From Phascolarctos cinereus (Eukaryota > Chordata > Mammalia > Diprotodontia > Phascolarctidae), in contig NW_018343954.1 in assembly GCF_002099425.1 (NCBI RefSeq), positions 20,917,501-20,981,500 of the forward strand: a stretch of 64,000 nucleotides of DNA. The letters run 5' to 3'. The translations under genes and the position numbers were made by a program. Numbering within the stretch: the stretch's first letter is position 1; the number at the start of each line of letters is the position of its first letter. Shown here in pieces: positions 57,130 through 64,000 of this stretch. The notes under the pieces were generated by a model. That model worked only from the letters and a program-made list of their open reading frames with translations, had not been told where the DNA came from and ran no database searches.

Positions 57130-57794
57130 CAAAGTATTTTTTTTAATTCTAAGAAGTCCGATTTGTCTATGTATTCCTTTAATTTTTATCATATTATTAA
57201 ACTTCTCAACCACTCTGAGGGTCCTTGATTTAGTTCCATTCTTATTTCAAGGGATCAAGTTGTTAATATATCATTATTCTTTTTTTTTTCTGGATATATC
57301 TTCATACTTTCTTCATCCATCTTCATGTATCTATCTTCATCCATCATATTCATTTATTATACAAAGACTTCTTTTTGTTTACTATTTTTTTCAGTCTCAC
57401 AGTTTTTCTATTGTTATCCTTATAAGGATTTTAAAATTTCCTCTTTTTATTATTATTAACTGTATTTGTCACTATTTTGAGGTAAGGAAGGAAATCTGGT
57501 ATTAGGCATTCAACTATCATCACAAAACTCATAGAACTATTTTGTCAGATATTCACTGAACCATTTTTACAATTTCCCTAAGTGTGCCTCCAACTCTTCC
57601 TGTATTTGGACAGATGGCTGATATCTCCTATCTTTCTCTCTAGCTATTTCTAATTTCTTTTAACTGTAAAAATATTCATTCCAGTATTTTATGATTAAAC
57701 TTGTACATAAGTTCCATCAGTTTTGGTAATCTCAAAATCATCCAGAGGAGGTTGACAGGTCTGGTAAAATACTTTAGCATCTGGCCATATGATC
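57130..57794. other. no gene recognised
   Basis: T-rich, no assigned repeat. Confidence 0.45.
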
Positions 57795-58480
57795 AATCAA
57801 GCATTTATTAGGCACTTGCTAGTTCAATATCAGCTACTTGGATGAATGCTTTTGACACAAAGCATAAAAAGTCCCTGTCCTCAAGAAGCTTATAGTCTAA
57901 AGGGTGAGACAACAGGTACACATAAAATCATGTATTTATGTCAAATGAATGAAAGGTAAATTTGGGAGAAGGGGTACTAACTGTCTAAGGGGATCAGGAA
58001 GGACTTTATGTATGTGGTACCTAAGGTGTCTTGAAGGAAATTAGGGATTCCAGTATTGAAAGTATAGAGGGAGAATATTCTAGTCGGGAATCACAATCAA
58101 AGCTAAGTCATGCAAGTGAAAAAATGAAATATCATACAATAGAAACAACAAGTAAGATAGTGTTGCTGAAGTACAAACTGTGAATAGCAGTAATATATAG
58201 TAATACTGAAAAAAGTAGGAAAGGGCCATGTTATGAAAGGCATTGACAAATAAAGGATTTTATGGTTAATGATAGAGATAAAACAGTACCCATACAATTT
58301 ATTAAATGGGGGGATAACATGGCTACATATGTGATTTAGGAAACTCACTTTTGTGGTTATATGGAAGATTTGTTGGAGTAGGAAGAGACATGAGGCAGGA
58401 AGACCAATTAGGAAGTGGTTTTAATATTTCAATATGAGGGTGATAAGGGACTAATTTAAGTTGTGATTATGTGAGTAGAG
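57795..58480 (-). mobile_element. L2 LINE, antisense
   Basis: 'tcaagcatttattaggcact', 'tgtcctcaagaagcttatag', 'aaagggccatgttatgaaag' and 'gacatgaggcaggaagacca' are complements of the L2 3' part in order. Confidence 0.78.
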
Positions 58481-58544
58481 TGCAAAACTTAAGAGTAGTC
58501 AGAGAGAGGGGAAAAAATGAAAAAAAAATGAGTTGACTGAAGGA

Positions 58545-58905
58545 ACTGAGGAATGTTTAGCCTAGAGAGAAGACTTAGGGCAAAGGACATGATAACTGTC
58601 TTCAGGTATTTAAATGGCTATTATATAGAAGAGGAGTTCATCTTGTTCTTCTTGGACCAAAATGGCAGAATTAGGAATAATGGAATGAAGTTGAAAGGGG
58701 ACCAATTTTAGCTTAATATAAGGAAAAATAATATATTTGAACTACTTGAAAGAGAAATGAACTCCCTTGAGAGATACTGGGTTTTTTTATCCTCACTAGG
58801 GATCTCAAGCAAAGGCTAGGTAAGTTGTAAAGGGGATTTTAGTTCATATGTGGGCTGAGTGAAATAAAGTCTGAGATTCTGTCCTTTGTAGAGATTCTGT
58901 AATTT
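58545..58905 (+). mobile_element. CR1/L3-type LINE 3' end
   Basis: 'gaaggaactgaggaatgttt', 'aggacatgataactgtcttc', 'tgttcttcttggaccaaaat', 'ctcaagcaaaggctagg' and the 3' end 'ctgagattctgtcc..gattctgtaa', typical of CR1 ends. Sense copy of the family seen at 40.1-40.7 kb. Confidence 0.8.
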
Positions 58906-59614
58906 AATTGGAAAAAAAATAAATAAACTTTCTTTTCAATTTTCTGTTTATATTCAAGTGTAAATCCAACTTTCTGATGCTAAAATTGAAAGGTTTTCAG
59001 TAGTGTCACTTGAGAAATGCTCCCCTAGTCACTGTTTTTCTAAGAGGTAAAGGCACAGTTTTAAATTTAAGAAAGGGGAATGAACTCCTGGTTCAAAGTA
59101 TACTTAGAGGGCAGTTTTGAAACATTAAGCTAGTAGCTGATACTGTCAACATCACTTTTCTGCCTTAAAACAAGTGGAAAAAAAGTAAATTAAAACAGGT
59201 GCAATGTGCCTATGAAACATGGATTTCTGGGCCTCATAAAAGAAAAGAGCAAAATACCATCAATATGGAGTAGAAAACAATAAAATGTTTTATTTTGACT
59301 AACCTTATGCCTTTCAAAATTGGCTAGTGAGACATAAGGACAATTGGACAGATCGTCTCTACCCATTTTACCATGAGTCACTCTTATTCTAAGAAAAACA
59401 TTTTCTTTGCAACCAGAAAATTCAATACAGTTGAAATTTCTTGAGCTCTCATGTCCCAGGAGACTACTCTAACAGTCTGCTTTTCCTTAATTGACTCCAT
59501 TGAATTTGTTGGGACAACAACGTCATTAAAAAAATGTGGGTTGCAACTGAACTGACAATGACTTTTTTTCAGCACTAAACAAGAGGATGTTTGGTGGACT
59601 GAATCCTAATGAAT
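58906..59614. other. no gene recognised
   Basis: No repeat assigned. Two short minus-strand frames (59190-59575) have no motif. Confidence 0.5.
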
Positions 59615-59720
59615 AAACAAGTCACTTCTCATCTGTGATCCTCAGTTTCCTCATCTGTAAAATCAGAGAGATAGAATACATTATGAGATCCTTTTAAGTT
59701 TTAGTCCTCTGATCTTATAA
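59615..59720 (+). mobile_element. CORE-SINE (MIR)
   Basis: 'acaagtcacttctcatctgt' and 'cctcagtttcctcatctgta' with 'aatcagagagatagaataca' in forward MIR order. Confidence 0.75.
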
Positions 59721-60644
59721 AATTTTTATTGATAGTGGAATTTAAAAGGACTAAAACTTCAGGAACATTTCTGGCTCATTATAAGTTTTCTGATTCATCA
59801 AAAACATCTTCTATTCATTGGGAATTTGATTCCTAACACTAATCTTAAGAAGACAAAAAACATGCAAGATTTTCCCCCCTAAAAATTAGATAGAATTAGA
59901 TGACCTCTTGGTAACCCATTTGGTCCCAACCTGACTTGAACCTTCTAAATTCTAACCAAAGAGAAAAAGAAGAGACAAGAACTGAAGGAAGGAACTAAAG
60001 GGTCTGCTGCTCTTCCTAAGAGCAATAGGAAACTCTTGTATGTGCCAACTACTTTGTCATTGAGAAGAGCTCAAACCTGCTAATCTTTAAATTAATTTCA
60101 CTATCACCACTCTAGTAAATCAGTAATTAGCTTTTTTGCTAGACTTTCTAGCTTGCTTTTAACCTCCTCCTGTGGTATGGAGCCAAAATCATTTTTTTAT
60201 TCTGAGGTTTATTCTGAGGTCAATGGAAATTCAGTCCATATTCACGGTGGAAAAATATAGTGCTGAATTAGGTAGATATGCAATCCTGATAACAAGAGAA
60301 AGCTGCTTCCTCAAATCAGTCACATGGTTTTTTGCTGCCCAGTTTCCCAAGACATTATTTCAGCTGGGGATGAGTGAAGTGGGGCAACTTCCAATTTTGT
60401 TATCATTAAAAGGTAACAAAAAAAAAAATGGTTAGGTGACAGTAATTAAGATAATGCCAAAGACAACTCTTGACATCTTCCCCCAGCCCACCTGCTATAG
60501 TTTATCCTCATACCATCAATGAATTGGTTAGTTGGTTTGTTCCTGAGTAATGTTGATTGCACACAAGGAAGCAAGGTGATATTTACTTGGTTTACCTTGC
60601 AGAGAGATACAAAAGAGATTCATGTGGCTTCAAGAGTATAACCA

Positions 60645-60770
60645 TAATCTTAGAATCATAGAGTTAGAGGGAACTGAGAACTCATCAAGTCTAAACTGAG
60701 ACATAAATCTGCAATATTCCCAAAAAATAGTCATCCAGTTCAGGCTGAATACTTAGACATAATGAAATAT
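60645..60770 (-). mobile_element. CR1/L3-type LINE 3' end, antisense
   Basis: 'cttagaatcatagagttaga', 'gggaactgagaactcatcaa' and 'agtcatccagttcaggctga' are complements of the CR1/L3 3' end. Confidence 0.6.
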
Positions 60771-61547
60771 TTACTAACCAGGATTATTAAAACTGTGGAG
60801 ATCTATGAGTACTGGACTACTGTAGATATCACACACATATTCAGCAGGAGTGAAGAATATGAATGCACATATCACCAGTTGCAGCACCCAAACCATCACT
60901 ATTGGCTATAGGACATGTTTTATAAATTACTGTAAAACATTTGAATTGAATAGAAAAGGAGGTAGGCTGGACGTTTAATGAGAATAAGAATTAATAGATA
61001 GGATGAGAAATGCAACATGTTAGGCAATCACAATGATTGTTGCCAATGTGCTGGATGACTTAGCTATGAAAGATTCATTAAAAGACAAAGGTGAAAAATG
61101 ACAGATGGAAGTCATAGAACAGCATCAATGATAGGAATAACCACACATATGTAATCATAGATCCATAAAATTAAAAAAAAAGTGTACACACTGCTAAATG
61201 ATCTTTAAATGAAGCTCTCTCCTCCAGTACTTTATAACAATATGGGGATGATCATGGGTGTTGAAGACTGTGTCAGTGGGGCACAAGTTCTAACGGACTC
61301 CTTCAATCTAGAAATCTGTTAAGGTGATTATGTACCTACAACCAAAGGACCAATCTGGCAACATTGGTTTAACTCTTTAGCAGAATGTTAACTAATAGGA
61401 AATATTTTTTTAAATTGATACAACTCATTAAACTATATCTTAAAGCAAGTGCTTTTGCTACCTATATCCTCAGTGTGCAGCAGTCTTCTTATTATTTATA
61501 CTCTGCGCTCTCAACATTTACAGTATCATATAGTGGGGAAAAAAAAA

Positions 61548-61690
61548 ACAAAACAGTAGTGTCAGATTTGAAATCTACTTGTTGTATAACTTTGGTTAAA
61601 TTCCTTAATCACTGGACTTTATGTTACCTATATATCTAAACTGAAAGGTTGGGCTAGATGATCTCTAAGGCCACTTTCAGCTATAAATTA
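61548..61690 (+). mobile_element. CORE-SINE (MIR-like)
   Basis: 'agtgtcagatttgaaatcta', 'aactttggttaaattcctta' and 'ggttgggctagatgatctct' followed by 'aaggccactttcagctataa' in forward order. Confidence 0.75.
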
Positions 61691-63719
61691 TATTATTTGA
61701 AAGATTTTATGTGACAACTCTTTTTAAAAAGGAGTTTTACTTACTTTGAAAATCACCACCTCAGGCTTTTCTGCTTGTTTATATTTTTCTACACCTATTA
61801 ATGGGATGTTTCTAGTCAAAAACTGGAACAATGATTCTCAATCTTGCTTGTCCAATCACTGCATTCACTTCAATGTCACGAGATAAGCAGAGAAGCAGTA
61901 AGCAGTGTGCCATGCCATTCACAATGGCTTCTTCATTAGTATTGAAGTGCCATAGGAATATTTGATATGCAGGTTGGATTTTAAATCATTTTCCAATGAC
62001 TGCAAATGTTGAGTTTCTATATAACTAGAATACAAAGTGAATATTCATCATATCCCTAATGTTGTTTACTAAGTGCTTATCTTTTCCCTAGTATCTCATT
62101 GCAATTGGTTTTTCATCAACATTCTTAGGTACCTTTAGGTTGGTCTCTTAAAATAATGATGACAACAACAACAAAATATCCCTAAAGAAATACTTATTTC
62201 AGCTTCCATTAAACCAGAATATATAATGACCCTTAGGCCTGTTCCTCTGTATTTTAATTTATTCATATTGTTTTGGCCACCAGGATGGTATCTAGGCACA
62301 GAACCATCCTGGCTAGATTGCTTACCTTCAAAGTAAGGAAATAGTAATTACTTGTGATCATTATTTGCCTCTATTTTAATAACCTGTTTCAAAGGCCTCC
62401 CAATTTCTGCTGCTTGCTTGACAGGTTCATATGGTTTCCAGTGAAAGTTGGTTCAAAGAGGTGAAAATGCTTGATGACTGAACACATCCACTGTAGTGAG
62501 GAAAACAGAAATGCATCAATTACGTTGTCGTCTCTTGAAATTACATTGCATGCAGCAATGAATTACCCTTTGAGATTCAGCAGTGCACAAGATCTAATTT
62601 CTCTAATTAGTTGCCTTGTCCCTGCTTCTATTTTCATGGCACCCATCCACAAGCAGACATCATAATCCAAAATGAGTTTCTCCTTAAATATACAGCATGA
62701 TTAGTACAGACGTTTCCTTAAGAGTTCAAAACCGATCTGGGGTGAAGATAGGGAGAAGGTAATATAATTTTATAATGGCCCAGGCAATAATGTTTATTGA
62801 TATTTTCTTTTGTCCTTTGCTACAGTAAAATATTTTTGGGCTACCACAAGATAGTCTCAACTGTCTGGTAGGAACAAGTGTCCATATCAGACTAAAACTT
62901 TCCATTTCTCATGATTTACGGTGTTTACTTTGAGAACCTCTCCTATCCGAATTCGTGTGTGTATGTGTCTTTGTCTTAAACTTTTATTTCCAATATCTTA
63001 GGCTGTGTTTGTGTAAGTGATAGAAATGAAGAACTAGTACTCATGATTTGGGTAAAGAGCACATCTCTGAAGGAGTGAAATAGAAATTTTTTACATAAAT
63101 GATGTATATAAACATAGATCATATAAAATATTCACTTGAAAATTTTCCCTCTCTTTATCATACATTTCCTCTGTAGACAAAATATTAGTGAATGTTGTAT
63201 ATTATTTTCATTGCCTTTTGCTATTCCCTCTATTTGTTAATATTTTGGGATATGTGATGTTTCAGACAGTTGAAGATTCTTTTAAAATTTAATTTCATTC
63301 TAAAATTTTTGCTGCCTTCTCTGGGAGTTTTATATGAAAGGCCAAAGAAAGGGGATGCATTAGCTACCATTAATGCATTTAGGCTGGTTTGAAAAAGAAA
63401 ATGTTAAGGCAGACAACTGATTACTTTGATGCAAATTAATTCTATTTTCTTCTAAAATCAAGCTCTGTGTCTTCAGATGACCTCTGTTATAGGAAAGGTA
63501 CTTTTTATCATGGTTTGTGGATTTTCTGTAGAAAATAAGTATACTTAAAGCAAAGTAGGGAATAGTGGGAAGAGGCAGGAGTAGGACTATTTAGGCAATG
63601 AATCCCAATCTTTCAGTTTGGAGGCTTGACCTAAAAAGCTACATACAATGATATTCAGAGAAACAGAATGATCCTGAGCCTATAAATTTTAATTAAGAGA
63701 ATCAGTACAGTCTTATCAC
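61691..63719. other. no gene recognised
   Basis: The longest stretch in the second half without a recognised repeat. No coding frame worth calling. It could hold conserved non-coding sequence, which cannot be judged from one genome. Confidence 0.5.
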
Positions 63720-63820
63720 ACTATTTGGAATTCAGAATATCTAGAGATCATCTAGTCTAGCTTCCTATATTTTACAAATGAGAGAAGACTTAGGATCTGA
63801 ATCAGGGTTGGGTTCTTAAC
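63720..63820 (-). mobile_element. CORE-SINE (MIR-like), decayed
   Basis: 'ctagagatcatctagtctag', 'cttcctatattttacaaatg' and 'agagaagacttaggatctga' in reversed order. Confidence 0.45.
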
Positions 63821-64000
63821 CCTTATAAGAATGAATTAATTAAAAAAAACAGATAACTGTATTTCAATACAATTGGCTTTCTTTTTAATATTGTGTATGT
63901 TATTCACTTAAGACATTATTCTGAGAAGGGATCCGTTAGCTTCACCAGACCTTCAGAGGCATTCATAACATACAATAAAAGGTTATAAACCTTGGTTTAG

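Overview
The window looks like intergenic or intronic DNA from a marsupial, probably an Australasian one. The evidence is AT-rich sequence with few CpGs, many copies of a tRNA-headed SINE beginning like 'ggggcagctaggtgg', CORE-SINEs (MIR/THER type), a SINE with an RTE/BovB-like tail, abundant L1 of marsupial type, old L2 and CR1/L3 LINEs, and small hAT elements. These assignments are from memory of the families, and the species is not determined. I recognise no intact host protein gene, tRNA, rRNA or CRISPR array.

Layout. 0-13.5 kb: single-copy-looking DNA with scattered SINEs, decayed L2, and a short L1 at 8.6-9.4 kb with a perfect 17 bp target-site duplication (TSD). 13.5-16.8 kb: an L2 3' end split by a 2.7 kb retroinsertion that joins an L1 5'UTR and ORF1 to what looks like the last exon and 3'UTR of a host gene. 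17-20.9 kb: mostly featureless, with one small hAT element. 20.9-34.0 kb: a 13 kb pile of at least six L1 copies in both orientations, nested and internally deleted. 34-40.7 kb: L2 split by a SINE, a possible pair of unrecognised reading frames (36.8-37.4 kb), another L2, and a large CA/TG inverted array. 40.76-47.33 kb: a nearly full-length L1 on the + strand with clear TSDs, a repeated 5'UTR and a broken ORF1 and ORF2, inserted into an old CR1/L3 LINE. 47.5-64 kb: mostly old SINE, L2 and CR1 fragments, a fold-back hAT element (52.6 kb), a CpG-richer promoter-like segment (54.1-54.7 kb), and a quiet last 2 kb.

The most notable object is the 13.76-16.46 kb insertion. The L1/non-L1 junction falls at a 5' splice-site consensus (AG|GTAAAC) just after the ORF1 stop that is present or nearly so in the other L1 copies here. 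The non-L1 part ends in AATAAA, 14 nt and a poly(A) tail, and one TSD pair flanks the whole. This fits an L1-promoted transcript spliced into a cellular terminal exon and then retrotransposed. Other points of interest are L1 copies that have lost the reverse-transcriptase part of ORF2, three unrelated-looking L1 5'UTR types in one window, and an unexplained 84 bp direct duplication 1.25 kb apart.
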